From an uncultured Anaerobiospirillum sp. (GTDB taxonomy: Bacteria; Pseudomonadota; Gammaproteobacteria; Enterobacterales; Succinivibrionaceae): 64,000 nt of DNA. The stretch covers positions 1 to 64,000 of the forward strand of contig CALXNA010000003.1 of the NCBI GenBank assembly GCA_944389615.1, in the 5' to 3' direction. Under the pieces are notes generated by a model, which was given only the letters and a program-made list of their open reading frames with translations, ran no database searches and had not been told where the DNA came from. Within the stretch, counting starts at the first letter, position 1, and every line of letters starts with the position of its first letter. Both the position numbers and the translations under genes were made by a program. Shown here one piece after another: positions 9,098 to 18,238 of the stretch.

Positions 9098-9341
9098 TAA
9101 GGTCGTGACCAAGGCCGGGTGAGGCCATGTTAGGCCCAGTGAGGCCGGTGCGCAGCCGGGAGGTGAGACCCTGTGAGGGGCCTGACCTTCCGGCTGTGTT
9201 GCTTTGGGGTGGGAAAGTGGGGAGAGGGTAGAGGTAAAAATTGCAAGTAACGCCTAGGTGAGCTTTCCGCTATAATAAGCGGTTTTGCGGTAGCGCCCGG
9301 CTAGGGCGCGCTGCTGTAACGCTTGTGTTGGAGCTAGGATT

Positions 9342-9512
9342 ATGCTTGCCTTCGGCCGGTGCTTTGTGGGCGCCATAGGGAGTAACTACGGTGCGATTTG
9401 GCACACTGTGAACTCGATCGGAGCTGGCCTGCGCTTTGTGAGCCGTGGCATGCTTTTTGACTTAGTTGCACTCAGCTTGATTTTTCTTCGTCATTTCTCT
9501 GACAGGAGCTAA
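9342..9512 (+). CDS. Possible 56-residue leader protein upstream of fliE
   Basis: A short open frame starts at ATG 9342 after GGAGCTAGG and ends at TAA 9510-9512, five bases before fliE and overlapping the fliE ribosome site. The product would be 56 residues with hydrophobic stretches near the C-terminus (LVALSLIFL) and no recognised family. The tight spacing would suit translational coupling, but a sigma-54-like promoter lies inside it, which argues against. Weakly supported. Confidence 0.25.
   Translation: MLAFGRCFVGAIGSNYGAIWHTVNSIGAGLRFVSRGMLFDLVALSLIFLRHFSDRS
9446..9460 (+). promoter_or_regulatory. Possible sigma-54 promoter for fliE operon
   Basis: TGGCATGCTTTTTGA resembles the -24/-12 sigma-54 consensus (TGGCAC-N5-TTGC), with GG at -24 and GA in place of GC at -12. 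It lies 56 bp before fliE. RpoN-dependent fliE operons are known in Vibrio, Pseudomonas and Aeromonas. Confidence 0.35.
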
Positions 9513-9516
9513 GGAC

Positions 9517-10023
9517 ATGGTGGGCGTAGATAGCATCGGCCAGAGCTCAGTGATGAGCCAGTTTGAGCGCATGAACGCGCAGATGAGCTCGATGGCACAG
9601 CGGGGGCAGGAGCTGTCCCAGCGCCTTACGGCCCAAGATAATGTGTTAGGTAACGCCGAACAGACGGTCAACCTCTCCGGTCAAAGCGATTTCTTCTCTG
9701 GTATGACTGCCGCAGCTGCCCTGCGTAACAAGCCGGTGGCCGCCGGAGGCCAAGTAGGCGCAACCCCCTATGCGCAGGCCCAAAGCGCCGGTGCTACCGT
9801 CGGTGAGTTCAAGCAGCTGTTGACCGATGCCATCGAGAACGTTAATTCGCTGCAGCATACCTCCGCTTCGATGCAAGCCCGTTTTGATGTGGGCGATCGC
9901 TCGCTGTCCTTGGCTGACGTGATGATCGCATCCAACAAGTCCAGCTTGGCCTTCGAGGCGACCTTACAGATCCGCAATAAGCTGGTCGATGCCTATCAAT
10001 CGATCATGCAGATGCAGATTTAG
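9517..10023 (+). CDS. fliE: Flagellar hook-basal body protein FliE
   Basis: FliE is the small protein that joins the MS ring to the proximal rod. The C-terminal 100 residues match the family, ending in the characteristic SSLAFEATLQIRNKLVDAYQ-type helix. At 168 residues it is about 60 longer than usual; the additional part is N-terminal and rich in Q, S, M and A. AGGAG lies 8 bp before ATG 9517. It heads a flagellar run with fliF 22 bp downstream. The extension could be a lineage-specific addition or a mis-set start, but no internal ATG with a better ribosome site is obvious. Confidence 0.92.
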   Translation: MVGVDSIGQSSVMSQFERMNAQMSSMAQRGQELSQRLTAQDNVLGNAEQTVNLSGQSDFFSGMTAAAALRNKPVAAGGQVGATPYAQAQSAGATVGEFKQLLTDAIENVNSLQHTSASMQARFDVGDRSLSLADVMIASNKSSLAFEATLQIRNKLVDAYQSIMQMQI

Positions 10024-10045
10024 TCTTTGGGTTAAAGGATAGAAA

Positions 10046-11980
10046 ATGTCAGACAATTCGTTTCCAGTAGCCGCTGGCGGTAATCCCCAAGACCCAAATG
10101 CTACGGCTCTTGTCGATCCTGCCACGACTGCTCCAGCGCAGACGGTAGCTCAAGCCGCTGACGAAGCTATTCCTGAACTGGGCGGCGACGATGGTAATCG
10201 CATCGGTGGTACGGTCGGTAGCACCATGAATGCCGCACCTACGGCCAACAACAATCTCAAAGGCCGCGTCAACGAGTTCCTGCACAACGGCGAGATCTTA
10301 CGCAAACTCATCATTATGGGCTTCTTGGTGCTGTTCTTAACCGGCGCCATCTTCGGTTTGCTCTCGCTTCAGTCCTCGACCCAAAATCAGTCCCTGCGTT
10401 CCTTGGGCCGCTATACCCCAGAGGAGATGGGGCCGGTCTTAGACTTCTTGTCTCTGCAAGGCTATAACTACACCTTAAGCGGTGACAACATCTTAGTGGA
10501 TGTCAACGACTACACCACCGTGCGCGAAGCGATGCTGCGCAATGGCGTGGCCGTCAACCGCATTGCCGAGCAAGATGCCCTCATCATGCGCGATAACGGC
10601 TTTGGCGTATCCCAGCGTTTGGAGTCCGAGCGTATCAAGCACAGCCGCGAGATGCAGCTGGCGCAGGCGATCGAGCGCATCAATGGCGTTGAGCACGCTA
10701 CCGTGCTCTTAGCCATCCCGCGTGACAATGTCTTTGCCCGCTCCCAGCAGCGTCCATCGGCCGCGGTCGTCGTCACCTTGCAGCGCGGCTCCTACCTCAC
10801 CCCAGAGAACGTCAACTCGATTCGCTATACCGTAGCCTCCTCGGTGCACAACCTCTTAGTTAAGGACGTTACGGTCACCGATCAAAACGGTACCCTCTTA
10901 AGCGCTGAGCCAAAGCAGAACACTGCCGATGACCGGCTGCAAAAAGAGTTTGAGATGCGCACCTTACGCGAGGCTCAGTACCGCGATAAGTTAGATAGCA
11001 TCCTGCGTCCAATGCTGGGCTATGGCAACTACTCCGCCGAGGTCGATGTCACCTTAGACACCACCATCGAAGAAGAGACGCGCCAGTTCTTTAACCCAGA
11101 GAACCAAGCCGTCCGCTCGGAGACTTTACGTGAGGCTCGCTCACCGCAAGACGAAGGCACCCCATATGGCGTCCCGGGCTCGCTCTCGAACCAGCCTCCG
11201 GCTAATGCCACGATTCCACAGCAGATGCGTGATGGCACCGCCCAAGCATCTGATAGCCAGACGGCTACCGATGAAAGCCGCGAAGCTGTCCGCAACTACG
11301 AAGTTGATACCACCATTCGCCATACGGTACACCCGACCAATCGTGTCCAGCGTCTGACCGTGTCGGTCGCAGTTGACCACATGCGTATCACCTCCGATGA
11401 TGGTGCCGTCAGCTACGCTCCACGCCCACAAGAAGAGCTCGATAAGATCGCCGACTTGATCCGTGGTGGCTTAGGCTTAGATGAGAGCCGTGGTGACTTT
11501 GTCGCCGTCGAGAGCGTGGCCTTCCCACACGACGATGTCCAGCCTGCTCTGCCTTGGTGGCAGCAAGAGGCCTTCTTACGCATCTTACGTATCGGTGGCG
11601 CGGTTCTTATCATCTTGGTCTTGGTGGTCTTCGTGGTTCGCCCAATGATCAACCGCCTGCTGCGTGGTCGCTCGGCTGAGGATATCGAGCTGGAGCGTCA
11701 GCTCGAGATGGACAATGGCTCGGCCTTGGGTGGTGAGGATGATCTCAACCTCATCGCCGCTCAAAACGAGCTCAACGATCAGATCTACAACATCAACCAG
11801 CAAGGTGGTATCGAACTGCCGAACTTGCACCGTGATGAGGATCTGCTCAACGCTGTCCGTACCTTGGTCTCCAACGAGCCACAATTATCGGCCGAAGTCC
11901 TGCGTGAATGGATTAACTCCGATATGCGTGACAAGAAGGATAAGAAGAAGGCTAACAAGAGCCAAAACAACGGCCTGTAA
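10046..11980 (+). CDS. fliF: Flagellar MS-ring protein FliF
   Basis: 644 residues. FliF forms the MS ring in the inner membrane that anchors the motor. An N-terminal cytoplasmic extension of about 85 residues precedes the first membrane helix (around 90-112, LIIMGFLVLFLTGAIFGLL). The periplasmic ring-building domains follow, including the LAIPRDNVFARSQQRPSA segment. A second helix lies near 510-535, and the C-terminal tail that binds FliG ends with NEPQLSAEVLREWI. A Q/T/S-rich stretch between residues 370 and 410 corresponds to the variable periplasmic loop. The ribosome site is AAAGGA, 6-7 bp before the start. Typical length is 550-600. Confidence 0.96.
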   Translation: MSDNSFPVAAGGNPQDPNATALVDPATTAPAQTVAQAADEAIPELGGDDGNRIGGTVGSTMNAAPTANNNLKGRVNEFLHNGEILRKLIIMGFLVLFLTGAIFGLLSLQSSTQNQSLRSLGRYTPEEMGPVLDFLSLQGYNYTLSGDNILVDVNDYTTVREAMLRNGVAVNRIAEQDALIMRDNGFGVSQRLESERIKHSREMQLAQAIERINGVEHATVLLAIPRDNVFARSQQRPSAAVVVTLQRGSYLTPENVNSIRYTVASSVHNLLVKDVTVTDQNGTLLSAEPKQNTADDRLQKEFEMRTLREAQYRDKLDSILRPMLGYGNYSAEVDVTLDTTIEEETRQFFNPENQAVRSETLREARSPQDEGTPYGVPGSLSNQPPANATIPQQMRDGTAQASDSQTATDESREAVRNYEVDTTIRHTVHPTNRVQRLTVSVAVDHMRITSDDGAVSYAPRPQEELDKIADLIRGGLGLDESRGDFVAVESVAFPHDDVQPALPWWQQEAFLRILRIGGAVLIILVLVVFVVRPMINRLLRGRSAEDIELERQLEMDNGSALGGEDDLNLIAAQNELNDQIYNINQQGGIELPNLHRDEDLLNAVRTLVSNEPQLSAEVLREWINSDMRDKKDKKKANKSQNNGL

Positions 11981-12009
11981 CGGCTGCAAGGCTTCAGGTG
12001 ATCTTAGCG

Positions 12010-12023
12010 GGGCCCGCGGGCCC
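12010..12023. repeat. Perfect 14-bp palindrome in fliF-fliG gap
   Basis: GGGCCCGCGGGCCC, followed by CAGGCCTGAGGCCT, in the 222-bp GC-rich gap between fliF and fliG. It could form an RNA hairpin and attenuate; no U-tract follows. Confidence 0.4.
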
Positions 12024-12202
12024 TGCCTTCAGGCCTGAGGCCTTTTGCGGCTCTAGCGTCCGTCCCAAGGCCTAGGGTTTGGGTCGGTCGGCCGCACTGC
12101 GGCAGCAGGTTGCTGCCTTGTGGCGGCTAGCGCCGTCAGGCGGGGACGCCGCCGCTGCGCTGAGCGGCAGGGTCGCACCGGGTTTTTTGCAAGAGGTTTG
12201 CT

Positions 12203-13309
12203 ATGTCAGATCGCGCACTCGTTCGCCAAGGTGGGCAACAGATGAACTATCCTGTGACCCCATCTAACAATGGCTTGGAGCTTTCCGATGACGAGAAGAT
12301 GGCCTTAGAGCGCCTCTCGGGCATCGATAAGGCCGCTATTTTGATGCTGTCCTTGTCCGAAGAGGACGCGGCCGCCCTCTTCCGCAACTTGCAGCCTAAG
12401 CAAGTGCAAAAGCTCGGTATCCGCATGGCAGAGCTTGAGGACTTCACCCAAGATAGCGTCAATGCCGTCCATAAGACCTTCTTAACCAATATCACCAAGC
12501 ACTCCAACATCGGTCTGGGCTCTTCAGACTTCGTCAAGAATGCGCTGGTTGCCGCCTTGGGCGAAGACAAGGCCAACAACTTGGTCGACCAGATCTCGAT
12601 GGGCTCGGGCAGCCATGGTTTAGACTCGCTCAAATGGATGGACGCCCGTCAGGTGGCCACCATCATCCAAAACGAGCACCCTCAGATTCAGACCATTGTG
12701 CTCTCGTACTTAGACCCAGAGCAATCGGCCCAGATCTTAAGCCAGTTCCCGGAGACGGTGCGTTTAGACCTCATCATGCGTATCGCCACCTTAGAGGAAG
12801 TGCAGCCTGCCGCCCTCCAAGAGTTAAACGAAATCATGGAGAAGCAGTTTGCGGGCTCTGCGGGCACCCAATCGGCCAAGATTGGTGGCTTGAAGTCGGC
12901 GGCCAACATCATGAACTACCTCGACAACACCACCGAGACGCAGCTCATGGACGCCATCCAAGCCCAAGACAAGGAGATGGGCCAACAGATCCAAGACCTC
13001 ATGTTCGTCTTCGAGAACTTGGGTACAGTCGACGATCGTTCGATTCAGACCTTGCTGCGTGACATTCCAAACGATGTCTTAGAGAAGGCCTTGAAGGGTG
13101 CCGACGAGAACCTGCGCGAGAAGTTCTACCAGAACATGTCCTCGCGTGCCCGTGAGGCCTTAAAAGAAGACCTCGAGTCGATGGGCCCAACCAAGATCTC
13201 CGACGTCGAAGCCGCCCAAAAGGAAATCCTCGCCATCGCTCACAAGCTCGCCGACGCCGGTCAGATTGTGCTCTCGCGTGGCGGTGCTGCCGACGACTTC
13301 ATCGAGTAG
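12203..13309 (+). CDS. fliG: Flagellar motor switch protein FliG
   Basis: 368 residues. FliG is the cytoplasmic rotor protein that couples stator force to the MS ring and sets rotation sense through FliM/FliN. The N-terminal FliF-binding domain (SGIDKAAILMLSLSEEDAA), the middle EHPQ motif (IIQNEHPQIQTIVLSYL, about 152-168) and the C-terminal charged torque helix (ALKGADENLREKFYQNMSSR) are all present. Start ATG 12203 has AGAGG upstream; ATG 12242 would give a protein closer to the usual 330-340 residues and is also possible. A 222-bp gap separates it from fliF, wider than in most flagellar operons. Confidence 0.96.
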   Translation: MSDRALVRQGGQQMNYPVTPSNNGLELSDDEKMALERLSGIDKAAILMLSLSEEDAAALFRNLQPKQVQKLGIRMAELEDFTQDSVNAVHKTFLTNITKHSNIGLGSSDFVKNALVAALGEDKANNLVDQISMGSGSHGLDSLKWMDARQVATIIQNEHPQIQTIVLSYLDPEQSAQILSQFPETVRLDLIMRIATLEEVQPAALQELNEIMEKQFAGSAGTQSAKIGGLKSAANIMNYLDNTTETQLMDAIQAQDKEMGQQIQDLMFVFENLGTVDDRSIQTLLRDIPNDVLEKALKGADENLREKFYQNMSSRAREALKEDLESMGPTKISDVEAAQKEILAIAHKLADAGQIVLSRGGAADDFIE

Positions 13310-13334
13310 CGATTTCGAGCCCTCTGGACTTACC

Positions 13335-13377
13335 ACACCTCAGGATGCGTTTGTGTTCTGGGGTGTTGTTGTTTTTG
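13335..13377 (+). terminator. Possible intrinsic terminator after fliG
   Basis: ACACCTCAG at 13335-13343 pairs with CTGGGGTGT at 13358-13366 (one G-U pair). A T-rich tract TGTTGTTTTT follows. It may separate fliEFG from fliHI transcription or act as an attenuator. Confidence 0.5.
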
Positions 13378-13380
13378 GTA

Positions 13381-13410
13381 TTGGCCCAGCTGTTGCACCG
13401 GTTGTATGAT
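13381..13410 (+). promoter_or_regulatory. Possible sigma-70-type promoter for fliHI
   Basis: TTGGCC (13381-13386) and TATGAT (13405-13410) are separated by 18 bp, just after the putative terminator and 61 bp before fliH. Confidence 0.35.
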
Positions 13411-13470
13411 GCTGTGGCACCTTCGGGTGATGCGCGCGTCGGGGCGCTTTGGTTTTAGGAGTTGTGAGCA

Positions 13471-15150
13471 ATGGCCATCAGTGACCATCCTTTTGGCAGC
13501 ATGGCGGGCAAGGTCGATCCAAGCCGTGTCGTCGAATCGATAAAAGATAACATCCATGCCCAAGAGTTCAAAGAGGTCAACATCATCAGCGGCGCGGACG
13601 CTCAAGGCTTTGCCGCGATGCAATGGCCTTTGTTCGACGATGGCAAGCCCATCACGACCAATGCCTTAGGCTACCCGGTCGGCGGCTACTTCAAGCGCCA
13701 CGAAGAGGCGATGAAGATGGCTAAGGAAGAGGCTGAGCGCATCGCCGAAATCGAGCGCGCTGAGGCCGATAAGGCCACCGTGGCTGCGGCCAATACGGCG
13801 GCCGCTGGGGGTGAGGTCGCCCCCGAGGAGCCGGAAGAGAAGACCCCCGATCCGGTCTCGCTTGAAGAGCTTGAGGCCATTCGCAATACGGCGCGCAATG
13901 AAGGCTATAGCGAAGGCTTAAACCAAGGCCATGCCGAGGGCTACGCCAAGGGCGTCGAGCAGGGTAAGTACGACGGCTTCAACCAAGGCAAGAAGGATGG
14001 TGCCGCCGAAGGATATCAAGACGGCTTCCGCCAAGGACGCGACGAGGGCTTCGCTAAGGGCCAAGAAGCGGGCCTTGCGGCCGGGAGCGATATGGTCACG
14101 ACCCAGGCTGATCGCTTCCGCCACCTTGCCGATATGCTCGCCAACCCGATCCGCGAAATCGACGAGACGGTCACCGATGAGATCGTCTACATCATCTCAC
14201 GCCTTGCCCGCGTCATCTTAAAGCGCGAGCTCAAGGGCGATGTCGACTACCTCAAGCGCTGCATCGAGCAGTGCTATACCCTGTTGCCCGAGGCTAAGCA
14301 TGGCGCGGAGATTCGCCTGAGCGAAAACGACTATGCCCTGATGGTCGCCGCTATCGGCCGTGATTACATGAACTCCCAAGGCTGGGACATGCAGCCCGAC
14401 GAGTCGATGCAAGATGGCGACATCACGGTCAACACTAAGATCAGCTCGGTGCAATGGCGTATCGACGATCGCATTGACGCCTTGATCAGCGAGTTCTTAA
14501 CCGGCTCGTCCGATGCCGTCACCTCCGCACGCAAGGAAGTGATCGACGGCGCTCCGGACTACGATGAGACGCCGAAGAAGGCCCTGATTCCACCACGCGA
14601 TATCATGGGCATGTCCGAGCGCATCGCTCAGAATATGGCCGCGATGGCACCAAAGCCGGACTTTGCCGATGAGCTCGCCGCCCACATCGACGCCGAAGCA
14701 GCGCAAAATCCGCACTTGAATCCAGCCAATCGCCAGCCGACCTTAGATCCGGACTTCGACCCGGATGGCGCGGAGCTCGACGCCGCCCATAAGATGGCCC
14801 AGAGCGAAGCTGAAGTCGCCGCGATGGACGAGGCGCGTGCCCAAAGCGCGCAGGAGCTCGATGAAGCCGCCGAACTTGAGCGCCAAATGGAGCAGGCCCG
14901 TGCTGCGCAAGCGGCTCAAGCGGAGGCTGATGCTAAGGCTGCTGCTGATGCTAAGGCCGCGGCTGATGCCGCCCAAGCCGAGCAAATTGCCGCAGCCCAA
15001 GCCCAGATTAAGAATGCCTCGATTGAGCAGATGGCTTCGGCCCATGGTGGCGCCGACAGTTCTGGCGGTGCCGATAGCGCCGAGGAGGTGCCGCTGGCCG
15101 ACCCGAGCTCAGTGGAAACGATTAAGCCCGAAGCGGTAGGGGGGGTATGA
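13471..15150 (+). CDS. fliH: Flagellar assembly protein FliH with long C-terminal extension
   Basis: FliH is the stator-like regulator of the export ATPase FliI. Residues about 148-208 carry the GxxxG-type repeat helix typical of FliH (repeated EGY, KGV, DGF, EGF units). The conserved C-terminal domain ([19 protein letters not shown] to [15 protein letters not shown]) occupies about 230-350. Known FliH proteins end here at 230-270 residues, yet this one runs to 559. The additional 200 residues include a proline/aspartate-rich part and an Ala/Glu/Gln-rich helix with [14 protein letters not shown] repeats. AGGAG precedes ATG 13471. The gene overlaps fliI by four bases (ATGA), indicating coupled translation. 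Confidence 0.9.
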   Translation: MAISDHPFGSMAGKVDPSRVVESIKDNIHAQEFKEVNIISGADAQGFAAMQWPLFDDGKPITTNALGYPVGGYFKRHEEAMKMAKEEAERIAEIERAEADKATVAAANTAAAGGEVAPEEPEEKTPDPVSLEELEAIRNTARNEGYSEGLNQGHAEGYAKGVEQGKYDGFNQGKKDGAAEGYQDGFRQGRDEGFAKGQEAGLAAGSDMVTTQADRFRHLADMLANPIREIDETVTDEIVYIISRLARVILKRELKGDVDYLKRCIEQCYTLLPEAKHGAEIRLSENDYALMVAAIGRDYMNSQGWDMQPDESMQDGDITVNTKISSVQWRIDDRIDALISEFLTGSSDAVTSARKEVIDGAPDYDETPKKALIPPRDIMGMSERIAQNMAAMAPKPDFADELAAHIDAEAAQNPHLNPANRQPTLDPDFDPDGAELDAAHKMAQSEAEVAAMDEARAQSAQELDEAAELERQMEQARAAQAAQAEADAKAAADAKAAADAAQAEQIAAAQAQIKNASIEQMASAHGGADSSGGADSAEEVPLADPSSVETIKPEAVGGV

Positions 15151-16601
15151 TGAACAATCTGCTCTCACGCTTAAAGTCGATCGACCTGCCCGAGCGCGAA
15201 ATGGCGCCCCAAGTCGTGGGCAAGTTAACCCGCGTCGTGGGCCTGACCTTAGAGGCGGTGGGCCTTAAGGTCGCGGTGGGCGACCGTTGCCGCATTGAGC
15301 TCGAGCAAGGCGACCTCGAAGCTGAGGTCGTGGGCTTCTCGGGCGAAACCATTTTCTTGATGCCGACCGAGCAGGTCTCCGGCGTCACCCCCGGCGCCAA
15401 GGTCTACCCGATCTCAGGCATGCGCGAGTTTCCATACGGCCCGCACTTGCTGGGCCGCGTCATCGACGGTATGGGTGAGCCGATCGACGGCTTAGGCCCG
15501 CTCAATAAGGGCCAAAGCGCCCAGTGGGTCGCCACGCGCTTAAACCCAATGGCGCGCCGCCCAATCCGCCAGCACTTGGATGTCGGCATCCGCGCCATCA
15601 ACTCCTTACTGACGGTGGGCCAAGGCCAGCGTATGGGCCTCTTTGCCGGCTCGGGCGTTGGTAAGTCCGTGCTCCTTGGCATGATGACGCGCGGTACCAC
15701 CGCCGATATCGTTGTGGTGGGACTCATCGGCGAGCGTGGCCGTGAGGTTAAGGAGTTCATCGAGGACATCTTAGGTGAGGAAGGCCGCGCCCGCTCGATT
15801 GTGGTGGCTGCCCCAGCGGACGCCTCGCCGCTGATGCGTCTTAAGGGCTGCGAAACCACGCTCTCGATTGCCGAATACTTCCGCGACCAAGGCTACAACG
15901 TCCTCTTGCTCTTAGACTCGCTCACGCGCTATGCCATGGCCCAGCGTGAGATTGCCTTAGCCGTGGGTGAGCCTCCGGCCACCAAGGGCTACCCACCTTC
16001 GGTCTTTGCTAAGCTCCCAGCCTTAGTCGAACGTGCCGGTAACGGCGCCGAGGGCCAAGGCTCGATTACCGCCTTCTTCACCGTCTTGGTCGAAGGCGAC
16101 GACTTACAAGACCCAATTGCCGACTCGGCCCGCGCCATCTTGGACGGCCACATCGTGCTCTCCCGTGAGCTTGCTGACTCGGGTCACTACCCGGCCATCG
16201 ACGTCGAGAAGTCGATCTCCCGTGTTATGCCAGCGGTCATCACCGAAGAGCATATGGTCATGGCGCGCACCATCCGCCAGTGCATCGCCCTCTATAACCA
16301 AAACCGTGAGTTGATTTCCATTGGCGCCTACCAGCGCGGCTCCGACCCGCGCATCGACCAAGCGCTGATGATCAAGCCGTACATCGACGAGTTCACCCAG
16401 CAGGGCATGAAGGAGGTAGTGCCGTTCTCAGATAGCCTCGATGGCCTGCGCAAGCTCGCGATGATCTTAATTGACGATGCCAAGGGCAAGGGCGGCCCGC
16501 AAGGCAATCGCATGATGCCACCGCCAAACCGTATGCAGCCGCAGCAAGGCCGCCAGCCGGTCGCGCGCATGTCCTTTGCGCCGCGTAACCAAGGCGGCTA
16601 G
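15147..16601 (+). CDS. fliI: Flagellum-specific export ATPase FliI
   Basis: 484 residues. FliI is the hexameric ATPase of the flagellar type III export gate, related to F1-beta. Walker A is [11 protein letters not shown] (about 168-178), followed by [13 protein letters not shown]. Walker B ([19 protein letters not shown]) and the [16 protein letters not shown] substrate-recognition loop are intact. The start sits in the ATGATG at 15147, overlapping the fliH stop. A C-terminal tail of about 25 residues is rich in P, Q, R and M and is not conserved in the family. FliJ, usually next, is not found downstream. Confidence 0.97.
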   Translation: MMNNLLSRLKSIDLPEREMAPQVVGKLTRVVGLTLEAVGLKVAVGDRCRIELEQGDLEAEVVGFSGETIFLMPTEQVSGVTPGAKVYPISGMREFPYGPHLLGRVIDGMGEPIDGLGPLNKGQSAQWVATRLNPMARRPIRQHLDVGIRAINSLLTVGQGQRMGLFAGSGVGKSVLLGMMTRGTTADIVVVGLIGERGREVKEFIEDILGEEGRARSIVVAAPADASPLMRLKGCETTLSIAEYFRDQGYNVLLLLDSLTRYAMAQREIALAVGEPPATKGYPPSVFAKLPALVERAGNGAEGQGSITAFFTVLVEGDDLQDPIADSARAILDGHIVLSRELADSGHYPAIDVEKSISRVMPAVITEEHMVMARTIRQCIALYNQNRELISIGAYQRGSDPRIDQALMIKPYIDEFTQQGMKEVVPFSDSLDGLRKLAMILIDDAKGKGGPQGNRMMPPPNRMQPQQGRQPVARMSFAPRNQGG

Positions 16602-16772
16602 CGCTCAGCTAAAGCTAAGGCCTGCTAACGTCAGCGCAGGTTAGCGCCAGCCAAGCCTAACCCCAACTTGTGCCATAGCTCCAGCATTGCGCTGGCACTG
16701 GCCTCAGCTTAGTGCTAAGCTCTGGCAACCCTGCCTGACAGGGGATTGGTCAGTGGTAGTTATGAGGTGATG

Positions 16773-17744
16773 ATGGCGCAAGCTTCGCCTGATGCGGCCC
16801 CGCTCAAGCTCTACGCTTGGCTTGGGCACAAGAACTTTGGAGACGAGCTCTCTCCGTATATCGTCAGTAGGATCTCAAACTTAGGACTACGGCTGGTCGC
16901 GGCCGAAGAGCCTGACAAGTTGGTCGCGCTGGGCTCGGTTGTGACCGTGGAGACCCTGTACTCAGGCTCGCGCTTTTGGGGCTCGGGGGTCTTGAACGAA
17001 GAGATTAGTTTGAAGCGTCCGCGCTTCAAGCTATTCCCCCTCAACCATCTGGTAAGTAATACGCGCCGCTGGCACCACTTCCACAAGCTGCCATGGCAGC
17101 CGCAGTTCTGCGCACTACGCGGGCCGCTTAGTGCCGCGCGGCTGGCGCAGTGCGGCTTTAAATTAGATTGGGGGGGGGGGTATCACTCTAGAATAAATTA
17201 CCTTAAAGGCACGGCGTTGCCCACCGGCGATCCGGGCATCTTGATGCCTTATCTCTACCAGCCTAAACGGCCTGCGCAGCGCTTCCAACTAGGGGTGATT
17301 TTGCATCACACCCAAGAGCACCTCGCGCAAGAGCTCTCAGCGCTGGTGGCTGCGCGCTATCGTGAGCAGGTCACGGTGATCAGCATCTTTCGCTCTGGCG
17401 AGGCTGAGCTGGAGCAGTTTGTCGATGAGCTGTGCGCCTGCGACCGCATTGCCAGCACCTCGCTGCATGGGCTGATCTTGGCGCAGGCCTACGGCCTCCC
17501 GGTGCTCTTCTTGCAAAGTGCGGACTGCCCGGTGCAGCGCCACAGCACCTTTAAGTTCGACGATTACTGCCAAGGCGTCGGGGCGCCCAACTTCGAGCCG
17601 TACCGTTTCACCCTGCACGACGGGCTGATTGAGGAGCTCCTTGCTGCTAACTACCGCGATCCCCCTAATTTGCGTCCCGCGGCCCAGAACCTCCTTGAGA
17701 GCTTCCCTTATCAGGATAGCCTCAAGCTAACCCGTTTGCCGTAG
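16773..17744 (+). CDS. Polysaccharide pyruvyl transferase-family protein with internal poly-G tract
   Basis: About 323 residues from ATG 16773, with GAGG five bases upstream; TTG 16746 or ATG 16770 are alternatives. It resembles the polysaccharide pyruvyl transferase family (PF04230), which adds ketal pyruvate to exported glycans. Visible blocks are GHKNFGDELSPYIV near the N-terminus, GSVVTVE and FWGSGV, ALRGPLSAARL, GDPGILMPYL, and the hallmark ASTSLHGLILAQAYGLPVLFL. A run of 11 G (17170-17180) encodes the WGGG stretch in the middle and sits in a locally AT-rich patch. With 11 G the frame is open end to end; loss or gain of one or two G would break it. It lies 170 bp after fliI, so surface or flagellar glycan modification is possible but unproven. 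Confidence 0.75.
   Translation: MAQASPDAAPLKLYAWLGHKNFGDELSPYIVSRISNLGLRLVAAEEPDKLVALGSVVTVETLYSGSRFWGSGVLNEEISLKRPRFKLFPLNHLVSNTRRWHHFHKLPWQPQFCALRGPLSAARLAQCGFKLDWGGGYHSRINYLKGTALPTGDPGILMPYLYQPKRPAQRFQLGVILHHTQEHLAQELSALVAARYREQVTVISIFRSGEAELEQFVDELCACDRIASTSLHGLILAQAYGLPVLFLQSADCPVQRHSTFKFDDYCQGVGAPNFEPYRFTLHDGLIEELLAANYRDPPNLRPAAQNLLESFPYQDSLKLTRLP
17170..17180 (+). repeat. Homopolymeric G11 tract inside a coding sequence
   Basis: Eleven consecutive G within the pyruvyl transferase-family gene, read as TGG GGG GGG GGG. Tracts this long are prone to slipped-strand mispairing and are the standard basis of ON/OFF phase variation of surface-glycan genes in Campylobacter, Neisseria and others. 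Confidence 0.95.
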
Positions 17745-17878
17745 GCGCCCGCTCGGGCAGGTGCGGTTATGCGCGGCACAGGCGCTCGTTCGGCGCCAAG
17801 CAGGCACCGTGGCAAGCGGAGTCGCCTTAGAAACTAATGAACCGGAGGATGGGGCCCGGTGGCCCTTGAGGAGCGCTG

Positions 17879-18046
17879 ATGCATCTGTTGATCTTGCTCG
17901 TAGGCATTGCGATCTTTTGCTGGGCGCCGCTGTGGCTGCAAGTCCTGCTCACCATCATCAACACGCTGGTGCCCGATCCCATTCCGGTGCTTGATGAGCT
18001 CTTGATGTGGCTTTGGGTCTTGGGGCGCATCTTCCGCCGTAGTTAG
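17879..18046 (+). CDS. Small membrane protein, 55 residues
   Basis: ATG 17879 is preceded by TTGAGGAG at good spacing and runs for 55 codons to TAG 18044-18046. The product begins with a strong hydrophobic segment (residues 3-30, rich in L, I, V and W), then VPDPIPVLDELLMWLW and a basic end, GRIFRRS. A DPIP-x-x-DE turn between hydrophobic stretches recalls the IPDFIPVLG turn in DUF1232/YkvA-type small membrane proteins, but relationship is only suggested. Good ribosome site and membrane-protein composition support a real gene. It follows the pyruvyl transferase-family gene by about 135 bp. Confidence 0.55.
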   Translation: MHLLILLVGIAIFCWAPLWLQVLLTIINTLVPDPIPVLDELLMWLWVLGRIFRRS

Positions 18047-18238
18047 CCGCCGCTCGTAGGACGCGCGCGGATAGGATCCGACTTTTTCGTTTGGTGCCGG
18101 ATTCTAGCAGCATGGCCCCGTACAATGGCGCTATCGCAGGCGCGCGGTAGGGATAGAGCGCGCTTGAGCTGACACGGGCGTGAGCTGACACGGCGTGAGC
18201 CGACGCGGGTGCGGGCCCTGCGTGGTGAGCCTGCTTAG

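Noticed and set aside
9241..9276. Sigma-70 promoter TTGCAA ... TATAAT before fliE
   Set aside because: The boxes are 24 bp apart, too far for a standard promoter.
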